NCBI RefSeq assembly: GCF_019423705.1
Contig: NZ_JAHZAX010000001.1
Location: 127,998-191,997 of the forward strand
Length of the DNA stretch: 64,000 bases
Direction of reading: 5' to 3'
Origin: Ruminococcus sp.
GTDB taxonomy: Bacteria; Bacillota; Clostridia; Oscillospirales; Ruminococcaceae
Both the position numbers and the translations under genes were made by a program. The first letter of the stretch is position 1. Every line of letters starts with the position of its first letter. The notes below the pieces were generated by a model that saw only the letters and a program-made list of their open reading frames with translations, did no database searches and was not told where the DNA came from. Below are positions 16,724 through 25,577 of the stretch, in pieces.

Positions 16724-17434
16724 TTATCCCGTGATCTTCTTCTCCGCCATAAACATTCCCATAACCTTGATATTTATAGTGTCGGCGTCAACTTTCTCGC
16801 CGTTGATAGTCATAGTGTTCACAACGTTCTTTCCGCTCTTGCGCTTGAATGTCATAACATAAGTGTCGCCGCTTTCAGTTGTGCCTGTATAGGTCACACG
16901 GTTCTTGAAAATGTTGTATGTCCACTTGCCGCTTTCAAAATATGTACCGAACGCCTGCGAATATGTGGAGCTTGTCAGCGTCATTTCCGTGTCGAACTTG
17001 CACTCAGAATGTGCCGTCGTCAGCACTCTGAAAAAGCCCAGCGCAAAATAAATTACTGCGCAGACAATAACAAGTCTCGATATTCGGCGTATCCAGCGCC
17101 TTCTTCTGACTGTCTTTTCCTTGCCTGTGCCGTTGCCCTCTGCGGGGGTGCGGCGATAGTTTTCCTGTTCAGCCTCTCTGAACTGCTGTTCACGGCTTTT
17201 CTGCGTTCGTCTCGCCCGAGCCTGCTGCTCTCTTCTCATTCTCTCTTCGGCTTCCGCTCTCTTCGGGTGCTCGTAAACACGCTTTGGAATGCTCTGCACT
17301 CTGTTGCGGTCAAGGTATTCCTGCCTTGGCTGCTTTCTCTGTGACTGTGAAGCGCCGACCATTCTTCCGCAGTTTGTGCATATCTTCGCCCCGTCCTCAA
17401 GCTGAGCGCCGCAGAATGTACAATGTCTGCTCAT
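16724..17434 (-). CDS. Zinc-ribbon membrane protein, unknown function
   Basis: 236 residues. The N-terminus is a zinc ribbon with two CxxC knuckles (HCTFCGAQ and ICTNCGRM). A long basic region follows, rich in Arg, Gln and Glu (about 28-115). A single membrane helix (about 122-140) precedes a C-terminal domain of beta character (TLTSSTYSQAFGTYFESGKW, VTYTGTTESGDTYVMTFKR). This layout is common in Gram-positive zinc-ribbon proteins of unknown function. The N-terminus faces the cytoplasm and the C-terminal domain lies outside. It lies downstream of lexA on the same strand, but no functional link is evident. Confidence 0.7.
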   Translation of the reverse strand: MSRHCTFCGAQLEDGAKICTNCGRMVGASQSQRKQPRQEYLDRNRVQSIPKRVYEHPKRAEAEERMRREQQARARRTQKSREQQFREAEQENYRRTPAEGNGTGKEKTVRRRRWIRRISRLVIVCAVIYFALGFFRVLTTAHSECKFDTEMTLTSSTYSQAFGTYFESGKWTYNIFKNRVTYTGTTESGDTYVMTFKRKSGKNVVNTMTINGEKVDADTINIKVMGMFMAEKKITG

Positions 17435-17517
17435 TTTATCAATCCTTCGTTTTATTTCTTTTCCAATCTATTTTTACACGTTTTGTCTTTTAAATTTTAT
17501 GTCTTTTTATCTTGAAC

Positions 17518-18111
17518 TTAAATATATCTTACAACGCCGACAACCTTGCCGAGGATACTTACTTCGTCAACGATGATAGGGTCCATTGTGTCGTTCTCAG
17601 GCTGGAGCCTGTAATGGCCGTCCTCTTTGTAGAAAGTCTTTATTGTTGCGGACTCGTTATCAACAAGTGCGCAGACGATATCGCCGTTTTCAGCATAAGG
17701 CGTCTGCTCGATGACAACGATGTCCCCGTCAAGGATAGCCGCATTTATCATCGACTCGCCACGGACTTTCAGCGCAAAAAGCTGGTTGCTGTAATGCTTG
17801 TTTGGCTGGAAGCTTATGTAATCTGTGATATCCTCGATAGCCGTAATAGGCACGCCTGCCGTAACAGTTCCCACAAGAGGTATCCTCATACCGTTGCCGC
17901 TTGTGAGCTTTATCGCTCTGTTCTGATTTGAGCCCTTTTCAAGCAGACCCTTTGCAGTCAGCGCATTGATATATCTGTGGGCTGTGGAAGTCGATCTGTA
18001 ACCGAACTTTGCGCAGATCTCTCTGACTGTCGGCGGATAGCCCTCTTCGATCCTTTCCTTGATGAAGTTGTATACTTTTTTCTCGTTCTCGGTAACTTTT
18101 CTTGTAGCCAT
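17518..18111 (-). CDS. lexA: LexA repressor
   Basis: SOS repressor and self-cleaving protease, 197 residues. The winged HTH is at 1-65 (PPTVREICAKFGYRSTSTAHRYINAL). The Ala85-Gly86 cleavage site lies in LVGTVTAGVPI. The S24 protease dyad is Ser120 (VRGESMINA) and Lys158 (SATIKTFYKEDG). Activated RecA triggers its autocleavage after DNA damage, which derepresses SOS genes. I see no GAAC-N4-GTTC box just upstream of the gene, so autoregulation is not evident here. Confidence 0.96.
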   Translation of the reverse strand: MATRKVTENEKKVYNFIKERIEEGYPPTVREICAKFGYRSTSTAHRYINALTAKGLLEKGSNQNRAIKLTSGNGMRIPLVGTVTAGVPITAIEDITDYISFQPNKHYSNQLFALKVRGESMINAAILDGDIVVIEQTPYAENGDIVCALVDNESATIKTFYKEDGHYRLQPENDTMDPIIVDEVSILGKVVGVVRYI

Positions 18112-18224
18112 AATTTTCTCCTTTCATCAGAGCATTTTGCAAAAACGCCCTCGGGGAATAAACTTAATAACTTAATAACTTATCATCTGATTTTCTGATC
18201 GTCTTATTTCTTATATTTTTATAT

Positions 18225-19637
18225 TTAAAGCTCCTTAGCAAGCCTTTTCGCAAGCTTATAAACATCGCCGCAGCCAAGGGTTATAACAAGATCGCCCTCT
18301 TTGCAGTTTGCCTTTATATAGTTGATACATTGCGAGAAATTGAACTCTTTCTGCTGGGCGGTCTGCTTGTCAACAAGCTTGTGATCCGTCTCAAAGTAAA
18401 CAGCGTTCGGAATCTTTTCGCCAAGCTGTTCGGTATAAACGCCGTCGGTATTCTTTTCACGGCTGCCCATTATATCAGTTATAACGGCGATATCTGCGAT
18501 CGAAAGCGCCTTCACAAAGTCGTCCATAAGAATTTTCGTTCTTGAATAGGTGAAAGGCTGGAAGACTGCCCACACTCTGTTGAAATCAAGACCCTTTGCG
18601 GCTCTGAGCGTACACTCTATCTCCTTTGGGTGGTGGGCGTAATCGTCAACGATGGTAACGCCCTTTACCTCTGCGATCTTTTCAAAGCGCCTAATTGCGC
18701 CGAAGAATGTGTCAAGGCCCTCTGCAATGCCGTTCCAAGAAACGTCGGAATATCTTGCCGCCGCAACAGCCGCAAGAGCGTTCATAACATTGTGGTCGCC
18801 GGGGACGTGGATAGTTAGGTCTCTCACATACTCGCCCTTATAATAAAGCTCAAAGCAAGTCTGCAAGCCCTTTTTGGACTTTATCACAGCGGAATAGTCA
18901 TTCTTTTTATCCCAGCCGAATGATATCATTTCCTTGTCCTTGATATCCTCAACAGCCTTGATAGTATTAGCGTCGTCGCCGTTAAAGATAACAGCTTTAG
19001 AAGCCATACCGGCAAATTTATTGAAAGACTTGATGATATTTTCGATATTCTTAAAATACTCAAGATGATCTGCGTCAACATTAAGAATGATAGCAACGTC
19101 GGGGTCAAGCTTCAAAAAGTGATCTTCAAACTCGCAGGATTCGCAGACCATAGTCTGAGAAGAACCAGCCTTGCCCGAACCGCCGATACTGGGGAGCTTT
19201 CCGCCGATAACGCAGGAAAGGTCAACGCCCTCCTTAACAAATATCTGCGTAAGCATAGAAGATGTTGTAGTCTTGCCGTGAGTGCCCGAAACGCAAAGCG
19301 CATTTGAATACCAACTTGTGACAAGTCCGAGAATTTCGGCTCTTTCGCAGCATACAGCGCTGCTTGCCTTTGCGGCGATAAGCTCAGGATTATCCGCCAT
19401 AATAGCGGCGGTATAGATGATAAGGTCAGCGCCCTCGATATTTTCGGCTCTCTGACCCATAAAGACTGTTATGCCCATTTTTCTGACAGCTTCAAGGGTC
19501 TCGGTCTCGTTATTATCAGAGCCTGTGATAAAATAGCCCTTTGAGTGGAATATCTGCACCAGCGGATACATACCAGAGCCGCCGATACCGATAAAATGGA
19601 CGTGCTTTATATTTTTCAGTATTTCATTAGAGATCAT
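18225..19637 (-). CDS. murC: UDP-N-acetylmuramate--L-alanine ligase
   Basis: Cytoplasmic peptidoglycan precursor enzyme. It adds L-alanine to UDP-MurNAc with ATP. 470 residues, normal for MurC. Motifs in order: HFIGIGGSGMYPL (UDP-binding Rossmann), VSGTHGKTTTSSM (ATP P-loop), LNVDADHLEYF, VPGDHNVMNALAA and DDYAHHPKEIECTL. The upstream AT-rich gap has a TATAAT with only a weak -35. It is transcribed on the minus strand, opposite to spoVG. Confidence 0.96.
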   Translation of the reverse strand: MISNEILKNIKHVHFIGIGGSGMYPLVQIFHSKGYFITGSDNNETETLEAVRKMGITVFMGQRAENIEGADLIIYTAAIMADNPELIAAKASSAVCCERAEILGLVTSWYSNALCVSGTHGKTTTSSMLTQIFVKEGVDLSCVIGGKLPSIGGSGKAGSSQTMVCESCEFEDHFLKLDPDVAIILNVDADHLEYFKNIENIIKSFNKFAGMASKAVIFNGDDANTIKAVEDIKDKEMISFGWDKKNDYSAVIKSKKGLQTCFELYYKGEYVRDLTIHVPGDHNVMNALAAVAAARYSDVSWNGIAEGLDTFFGAIRRFEKIAEVKGVTIVDDYAHHPKEIECTLRAAKGLDFNRVWAVFQPFTYSRTKILMDDFVKALSIADIAVITDIMGSREKNTDGVYTEQLGEKIPNAVYFETDHKLVDKQTAQQKEFNFSQCINYIKANCKEGDLVITLGCGDVYKLAKRLAKEL

Positions 19638-19791
19638 ATTGATCGCTCCTACTATAATCTTAAAATTAAAATTGCGAAGTATTATATATACTATTAATTA
19701 TATTATAGTACATTTCGAGAAAAAAATAAACCCCTTTCTGAATATTTTTCAAAAAAAGAGGCAAAAATTTTTATAGACGATGAAAACGACC

Positions 19792-19821
19792 AACTTAACC
19801 AAACTTAACCAAACTTAACCA
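19792..19821. repeat. Three tandem AACTTAACCA units
   Basis: Exact 10-bp unit repeated three times without interruption, ending 20 bases before the spoVG start codon, so it lies in the spoVG leader or promoter region. Confidence 0.85.
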
Positions 19822-19841
19822 AAAGAAAGGGACTAAAGACA

Positions 19842-20129
19842 ATGACCATAACCGAGATCAAATTCAGAAGATTTATGAACGAGGGCAAGCTTCGTGCGGT
19901 AGTGAGCCTGACCTTTGACCACACCTTTGCTGTACACGACATCAAGGTAGTGCAAGGCGAAGAGCGCCTTTTTGTAGCAATGCCCAGCCGCCGTGATGAC
20001 AGCGGTGTTTTCCGAGACATTGTTCACCCCATAAATCAAGACCTCCGCCGAGAGATCGAGACCGAAATTCTTTCCTCCTATCAAATGGAGCTTGACAGGC
20101 AGGCGGCTGAGGGGGATCTATACAGCTAG
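19842..20129 (+). CDS. spoVG: Septation/sporulation regulator SpoVG
   Basis: 95 residues, nearly the standard SpoVG length. The family core is clear: MTITEIKFRRF, GKLRAVVSLTFDHTFAVHDIKVV, LFVAMPSRRD, FRDIVHPINQDLRREIE. SpoVG is a small dimeric DNA/RNA-binding protein that affects asymmetric septation, capsule and virulence genes in different Firmicutes. It is the only plus-strand gene between the esterase and the arabinose regulator. AAAGGG lies about 10 bases before the ATG. A three-unit tandem repeat and AT-rich DNA lie just upstream. A parS-like site lies 14 bases after the stop. Confidence 0.95.
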   Translation: MTITEIKFRRFMNEGKLRAVVSLTFDHTFAVHDIKVVQGEERLFVAMPSRRDDSGVFRDIVHPINQDLRREIETEILSSYQMELDRQAAEGDLYS

Positions 20130-20142
20130 TGTTATGAACAGA

Positions 20143-20158
20143 TGTTCCACGTGGAACA
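20143..20158. promoter_or_regulatory. parS-like ParB (Spo0J) binding site 1
   Basis: Perfect 16-bp palindrome TGTTCCACGTGGAACA. It fits the parS consensus tGTTnCACGTGnAACa. An identical 16-bp copy lies at 35882 while the flanks differ. The rest of the gap 20159-20475 holds dispersed repeats; no gene is seen. Confidence 0.75.
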
Positions 20159-20290
20159 GTAAGGGCGTGCCCCTGCACCAAATTTGTATAATCTGGACTG
20201 CGGACGACTTTATTTTGTAGCCCAAAGATATAGTAGGCTATAAACCATACAAAATTCGTCATTTGATAATCTTTTTTCGATAAACAAAAA

Positions 20291-20367
20291 AGGGCGAACA
20301 ATGTTCGCCCCAGGCTGTCGCAAAAAGCAGCAGATCAATGGGCGACCACAGGTCGCCCCTACATATA
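20291..20367. repeat. GGGCGAAC-type repeats, two adjacent copies
   Basis: GGGCGAAC-AAT-GTTCGCCCC, then a GCTGTCGCAAAAAGCAGC linker, then GGGCGACC-ACA-GGTCGCCCCTACA. Confidence 0.75.
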
Positions 20368-20418
20368 AGATTACAAAAAATGTCAGAACGATCAATCGAA
20401 CGAAGTTCGCAACAACAA

Positions 20419-20470
20419 ATATCACCGCCGCTAGGCGATACCTTCATTCCTCACTCCTCATTCCTCACTT
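20419..20470. repeat. ATCGCC hairpin repeat, copy 3
   Basis: CACCGCCGCTAGGCGATACC followed by three ATTCCTCACTCCTC-type units, next to the 3' end of the lipid kinase gene. Confidence 0.75.
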
Positions 20471-20475
20471 GAGAC

Positions 20476-21480
20476 CTAGCCCTCTATTTCCGACTGATCT
20501 TCGATCACGATCGGGTGTCCGTCCTCCGTGAGAAACATATCTCCTGCCGAACATTGCACCGCCGTTTGCTCCGCTGTGATATCGTTCGGCTTCAGCTTGA
20601 ACCTTATGGCCTGCTTGCAGTTCTCGATCTCGACCTCAGAATGTATTCCGCCCGACTCGCCGTCCAACGTCCACGGTATCTCATTCTCGCAAATAAACTT
20701 CAACTTTGAAGCCTTGAACGTCACAAAATGCTTGTCCGAAAGCTTGTTCAGCACCGCTTCATTTACAGTATTGCTCAGCTCGATAGCGTTTCTAGGCGTT
20801 TTCACCAGCACGACCTCAAACAGTCCGTCGTCAAAGCAAACGCCGTCTGCAATAAGCTTTCTCATTCCGCCGACCGACGTGGTGTTCGAGATAAGACCAA
20901 GTATAAAGCTGCCCTCAACTGTCTCGCCGTCGTGCTCGACTTTCATCTGCTGGCCCGTAATTTTCGACAGTCTTTTTATAGCCTCCGCAACATAAGCGGC
21001 GTGGCCGAACTTATTTTTAAGGTTCTGAGACGTTTCATATGAAACATCTGTGAAAGCGCCGAAGCCTGCTACATAGACGAAATACTGACCGTTGAACTTG
21101 CCGATATCGTAATCGAAATACACGCCGTCGACTATCTCCTGAGCGGCGGCGATCATTTTCTTTGGTATACTAAGCGACTGGGCGCAATCGTTTGTAGAGC
21201 CTGCCGGGATATAGCCCAGCGGTATTTTTTTGTCGAAAGTCATCATAGCTTTGACCGCTTCTGAAAGCGTGCCGTCGCCGCCCGAAGTTACGATGATATC
21301 GTAATCCTGTCCGCACTCGCAGAGCTTATTATAGCCGTCAAGTTTAGCCTGTGTAGGGTACGTAACGACCTCATATCCGCCTTTTGTGAAGATATCGACG
21401 ATATCGCAGAGGTTATTTTTTATTTGTCCTTTGCCAGCCTGTGGGTTAAAGACAAACAGCATTTTCTTTGCATTTCTCAT
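20476..21480 (-). CDS. Diacylglycerol kinase-family lipid kinase (YegS/BmrU type)
   Basis: 334 residues. The catalytic domain has FVFNPQAGKG at the N-terminus, the nucleotide-binding TSGGDGTLSEAVKA and IPAGSTNDCAQSL, then VAGFGAFTDVSYET and the C-terminal TLDGESGG motif. Enzymes of this group phosphorylate diacylglycerol or related lipids at the membrane, recycling lipids in Gram-positive envelope synthesis (DgkB-like). The exact substrate cannot be told. It appears to be a single gene flanked by repeats. Confidence 0.88.
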   Translation of the reverse strand: MRNAKKMLFVFNPQAGKGQIKNNLCDIVDIFTKGGYEVVTYPTQAKLDGYNKLCECGQDYDIIVTSGGDGTLSEAVKAMMTFDKKIPLGYIPAGSTNDCAQSLSIPKKMIAAAQEIVDGVYFDYDIGKFNGQYFVYVAGFGAFTDVSYETSQNLKNKFGHAAYVAEAIKRLSKITGQQMKVEHDGETVEGSFILGLISNTTSVGGMRKLIADGVCFDDGLFEVVLVKTPRNAIELSNTVNEAVLNKLSDKHFVTFKASKLKFICENEIPWTLDGESGGIHSEVEIENCKQAIRFKLKPNDITAEQTAVQCSAGDMFLTEDGHPIVIEDQSEIEG

Positions 21481-21681
21481 TTTTCCCCGACCCCTTTTCT
21501 TTGGATTTCTCGTTATTTGTTTCTACTTTTTCTATGTTTTATATTTTATTTTACTTGCTTTTTACATTAAGCAATTATACCACAAATTTGTCAATTGTCA
21601 AGTGTTTTTGCGACAGCAGTCTAAAAAACTCGACAACGATCGCAAAACATTGATATCAACAGCGACAGCGTAAGCAAAGGC

Positions 21682-21708
21682 TGGCGAACAATGTTCGCCC
21701 CTACATAT
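21682..21708. repeat. GGGCGAAC-type repeat, copy
   Basis: TGGCGAAC-AAT-GTTCGCCCCTACATA between the lipid kinase and polA. Confidence 0.7.
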
Positions 21709-21720
21709 GGAAATCGAAAT

Positions 21721-21769
21721 TCATCGCCGCTAGGCGATACCTTCATTCCTCATTCCTAACTCCTCACTT
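21721..21769. repeat. ATCGCC hairpin repeat, copy 4
   Basis: CATCGCCGCTAGGCGATACC followed by an ATTCCTCATTCCTAACTCCTC tail variant, ending at the polA stop. Confidence 0.75.
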
Positions 21770-21773
21770 AAAC

Positions 21774-24347
21774 TTAGTCTTTTGCATCATACCAGCTTCT
21801 GCCGCTATTAACGTCCACCGTCATCGGCACAGCCAACTTCACCGCATTCTCCATTTCGTCCTTCAATATCTTCTCCGCTTTATCCTTATCAACTTCCGCA
21901 GCTTCGATGATGAGTTCGTCGTGTACCTGCAAGATGAGCCGTGCGTTAAGCCCTTCTTCTTTGAGCTTCTTATAAACCCTCACCATTGCGATCTTGATTA
22001 TATCCGCCGCTGCGCCCTGTATAGGTGCATTCATTGCCGCTCTTTTTCCGAACGCCTGCAAAACTTTATTCGTCGCCGACAGCTCGGGAATATATCTTCT
22101 CCTGCCGAAAAGCGTTGTAACATAGCCGTTCTTTATGCCGTCCTCAACTGTCTTATCCATAAATTCCGACACTTTCGGGAAGTTGTCAAGATAATTTTTG
22201 ATGTATCTCTTCGCTTCCGCAACCGAAACGCCGATGTCTTTTGACAGCGAAAATGCTCCGATACCATATATGATGCCGAAATTTACCGCCTTTGCGGCGC
22301 TTCTCATCTCTGGCGATACAAAATCCTCGGGGATATCAAAGACCTGCGCCGCCGTGGAGGTGTGGATATCTCTGCCCTCTGAGAAAGCTTCCTGCATATT
22401 TTTGTCGCCGCATACTGAAGCAAGCACTCGCAGTTCGATCTGACTGTAATCGGCGTCAAGGAGGGTGTAGCCGCCCTCTGCCACAAAGAATTTACGCATA
22501 TTCCTGCCGATCTCTTTTCTCACGGGGATATTCTGCATATTAGGCTCTGTGGAAGATATTCTGCCTGTGCGAGTTTCAGTCTGCTTGAAAACGGAATGAA
22601 CTCTGCCGTCGGGGCGGATAAGTTTCAGCAGGCCGTCAACATACGTTGAATTGAGCTTTGTCAGCGTGCGGTATTCCACGATAAGCGGCACGATGGGGTG
22701 CTTGTCCATAAGGCTTTCAAGGACGTCGGCGTTGGTGGAATAGCCCGACTTTGTTTTCTTTTTCGCCGGCAGACCTAAGTCCTCAAACAGCACTTCGCCA
22801 AGCTGTTTTGTGGAAGCGATATTGAATTCCTTGCCTGCGTACATATAAATTTGCTCTGTAAGCTGGTCAATCTTGACTTTCAGCTCCTCGCCGAAAGTTT
22901 TTATGCCCTCTGCGTCCGCCTTTACGCCGTAAAACTCCATTGAAGCCAGCACTTCGCAAAGTGGCATTTCGATATCCTCAAAAAGCTTTGTCATTTCCGT
23001 CAGCTCAAGCTGTTCTCTGAGGTTTTCGCTGAGGGCAGGCAGGCTCGCAAGGTCGGCGTTATCGTCCATATCGGAGCGATAGAGGCACTTATACGAAAGG
23101 CAGAGATTTTCAACTGTATACTCGCTTGACTGTGAATTGAGCAGATAGCCTGCCAAGTCGCAGCAGAAGATGAGGTTTTCAAGAGTCTTGCCCTGTCCGA
23201 AAGCGTATTTATATGCGCTCTTGCCCTCAAAGGTGACTTTTTTGCACTTTGACGACATAAACGCCGTTATAAGCTCAGGCTCTGCGGTGTGATATATGAT
23301 ATCATCAGCAAGCAGGGAAAGCTTGCCATCCGCAAAGATGAAATAAGCTGTTTTATCTTCCGAAAGTGCAGCTATATCCTCTTTTGCGAGGTCTTTCACC
23401 TCAAATTTAGGCAGATCGGCAAGCTTGAGTTTCTTTTCCGTGATATCCTCTGACGAATTATCAGAAGCTTTTGAACTCTTTGATTTTTTGCCGCTAAGGC
23501 CCAGCCTATCCATAAGGCGGAGCATTTCAAGGTCGGCGAGGAGAGCTTTTGTTTTATCGGCGTCGACTTCGCCAAGCTTGTAAAATTCCGTTGCCTTTTC
23601 GATAGGCGCTTCAAGGCATATCTCTGCAAGAAAGCGGCTGTCTATTGCGTCCTGATGGCCTGCTTCAAGCTTTGCACGGACGGAGGGGGTTAGCTTTATA
23701 TCCGCAAGGCGGGCATAAAGTGTATCAACGTTGCCTTCCTGCTTGATAAGGTTAAGGGCGGTCTTTTCGCCAATGCCCTTTACGCCCGAAATATTGTCGG
23801 AGGTATCGCCCATAAGCGCTTTGACCTCAATCATCTGACGAGGGGTGACGCCGTACTCTTCCATTATCCTATCAGGGGTGTAAATTTTTGTTTCCTTTGT
23901 TGTAGCAAGGCGCACCGTTACAAGGTCGGAGACGAGCTGGAAGCTGTCACGATCTCCTGTTAAGATATAGCACTCGTTACCGCTATCGGCGGCGGCTTTT
24001 GAGAGCGTGCCAAGGATATCGTCAGCTTCATAGCCCTCGCACTCGACTATCTTTATACCAAGGTCGCCGAGAAGCTCTTTTATAACGGGCATTTGCTGGG
24101 CAAGTTCCGCAGGCATACCCTTTCGGTTGGCTTTATAAGCTGCGCTTGCCTTGTGGCGGAAGGTCGGCGCTTTAAGGTCGAACGCCACCGCAACGCAGTC
24201 GGGGGTCACCTCGCCGATCTCCTTGAGATAGATATTCATAAATCCTGTGAGGGCGTTTGTGAACTGACCCTTTGAATTTGACAGCAGCTTTATTCCATAA
24301 TAAGCCCTGTTCATTATGCTGTTTCCGTCGATAGCTAGTAGTTTCAT
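21774..24347 (-). CDS. polA: DNA polymerase I
   Basis: 857 residues. The N-terminal 5' nuclease (about 1-290) has LAIDGNSIMNRAYYG, YEADDILGTL, LTGDRDSFQLV and GDTSDNISGVKGIG. A central domain (about 310-470) holds the position of a 3'-5' exonuclease, but the DTE motif is replaced (TAYFIFADGKLSLL), so proofreading is probably lost, as in Bacillus-type enzymes. The C-terminal polymerase has DADYSQIELRV, KAVNFGIIYGIGAF and QVHDELIIEA. It fills gaps after Okazaki primer removal and in repair. It is followed upstream on the strand by tsaD, 24 bases away. Confidence 0.97.
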   Translation of the reverse strand: MKLLAIDGNSIMNRAYYGIKLLSNSKGQFTNALTGFMNIYLKEIGEVTPDCVAVAFDLKAPTFRHKASAAYKANRKGMPAELAQQMPVIKELLGDLGIKIVECEGYEADDILGTLSKAAADSGNECYILTGDRDSFQLVSDLVTVRLATTKETKIYTPDRIMEEYGVTPRQMIEVKALMGDTSDNISGVKGIGEKTALNLIKQEGNVDTLYARLADIKLTPSVRAKLEAGHQDAIDSRFLAEICLEAPIEKATEFYKLGEVDADKTKALLADLEMLRLMDRLGLSGKKSKSSKASDNSSEDITEKKLKLADLPKFEVKDLAKEDIAALSEDKTAYFIFADGKLSLLADDIIYHTAEPELITAFMSSKCKKVTFEGKSAYKYAFGQGKTLENLIFCCDLAGYLLNSQSSEYTVENLCLSYKCLYRSDMDDNADLASLPALSENLREQLELTEMTKLFEDIEMPLCEVLASMEFYGVKADAEGIKTFGEELKVKIDQLTEQIYMYAGKEFNIASTKQLGEVLFEDLGLPAKKKTKSGYSTNADVLESLMDKHPIVPLIVEYRTLTKLNSTYVDGLLKLIRPDGRVHSVFKQTETRTGRISSTEPNMQNIPVRKEIGRNMRKFFVAEGGYTLLDADYSQIELRVLASVCGDKNMQEAFSEGRDIHTSTAAQVFDIPEDFVSPEMRSAAKAVNFGIIYGIGAFSLSKDIGVSVAEAKRYIKNYLDNFPKVSEFMDKTVEDGIKNGYVTTLFGRRRYIPELSATNKVLQAFGKRAAMNAPIQGAAADIIKIAMVRVYKKLKEEGLNARLILQVHDELIIEAAEVDKDKAEKILKDEMENAVKLAVPMTVDVNSGRSWYDAKD

Positions 24348-24371
24348 TGTAGTTTACCTCTAATATATATC

Positions 24372-25388
24372 TTATTCCGAGATCTTATCCAATGACAGCG
24401 TTGCAATGCCGTTAAGGCTTTCGTCTGCACGGCGGCCTGCAAGGTAGTCAAAATATCCCTGACAGGCGATCATTGCGCCATTGTCTCCGCAATATTTGAA
24501 TTCGGGCATATAAAGCTTATAACCACGCTTGTCGCAGGACTTTTGCAGCTTGTCACGAACGCCCGAATTTGCCGAAACGCCTCCTGCAAGACCTATTGTA
24601 GTATACCCTAAATTTTCTGCGGCAAGCATTGCCTTGTCAACAAGTATATCGGAAATAGTGTGCTGAAAAGAAGCCGCCATATCGTTGACGTTGACGGTCT
24701 CGCCTTTCTGTGCGGCATTGTGGGCAAGGTTTATCACGGCGGTTTTCAGTCCGCTGAAGGAGAAGTCATATTCGCTGCCCTGTACCTTTGGGTGTGGAAG
24801 CTTATAGGCATTCGGGTCACCCGACTTTGCGGCGTTGTCGATAAATTTTCCGCCGGGATATTCAAAGCCGAGAGTTCTTGCAACCTTGTCAAAACATTCG
24901 CCAGCGGCGTCGTCCCTTGTCCTGCCGATAACGTGATATCTCGAATAGTCCAGCACCTCAACGATGTGAGAATGTCCCCCCGACACCACAAGACAGAGAT
25001 AAGGCGGTTTGAGCTCAGGGTGAGAGATATAGTTTGCGGCAATGTGACCTGCGATATGATGAACGGGCACAAGTGGCTTGCCCGCGCTCATCGCAAGACC
25101 TTTCGCAAAGCTCACGCCAACAAGCAATGCGCCAATAAGTCCTGGAGCGTATGTCACCGCAACAGCGTCGATATCAGCCATTGTGCAGTTCGCCTCCTCA
25201 AGAGCGGCTCTCGTCACCCAAGTTATGTTCTCGGCGTGGCGGCGTGAAGCTATCTCGGGCACAACTCCGCCATAAAGCCTGTGCTCGTCGATCTGACTTG
25301 CCACGATATTTGAAAGCACCGTTTTTCCGTCCTCGACAACAGAGCAGGCTGTTTCATCGCAGGAACTTTCTATTCCTAAAATTTTCAT
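24372..25388 (-). CDS. tsaD: tRNA N6-adenosine threonylcarbamoyltransferase
   Basis: Transfers threonylcarbamoyl to A37 of ANN-decoding tRNAs, with TsaB and TsaE. 338 residues, normal. Motifs: LGIESSCDETACSVVEDG at the start, ASRRHAENI, YAPGLIGALLVG, the metal-binding VHHIAGHIAANYI, LVVSGGHSHIV, GECFDKVARTLG and GLAGGVSANSGVRDKL. tsaB and tsaE are not in the window, although rimI and a yabB-like gene follow upstream after a 190-base repeat-filled gap. Confidence 0.96.
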   Translation of the reverse strand: MKILGIESSCDETACSVVEDGKTVLSNIVASQIDEHRLYGGVVPEIASRRHAENITWVTRAALEEANCTMADIDAVAVTYAPGLIGALLVGVSFAKGLAMSAGKPLVPVHHIAGHIAANYISHPELKPPYLCLVVSGGHSHIVEVLDYSRYHVIGRTRDDAAGECFDKVARTLGFEYPGGKFIDNAAKSGDPNAYKLPHPKVQGSEYDFSFSGLKTAVINLAHNAAQKGETVNVNDMAASFQHTISDILVDKAMLAAENLGYTTIGLAGGVSANSGVRDKLQKSCDKRGYKLYMPEFKYCGDNGAMIACQGYFDYLAGRRADESLNGIATLSLDKISE

Positions 25389-25508
25389 TATATTACCTTC
25401 TTTTTGTTATTTCATAAATATACACAAATATGCGCAGTATCCGCATCGTTCGCCAGTTGGTTTGCTGCTTTTGCGACAGACTGAGCGAACGATGTTCGCA
25501 ACAAGAAA

Positions 25509-25564
25509 ATCATCGCCGCAGGCGATACCTTCATTCCTCATTCCTCACTCCTCATTCCTCACTT
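25509..25564. repeat. ATCGCC hairpin repeat, copy 5
   Basis: TCATCGCCGCAGGCGATACC with four ATTCCTCA/CTCCTC units, the longest octamer tail in the window. Confidence 0.75.
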
Positions 25565-25577
25565 GCAACATTCCTTA

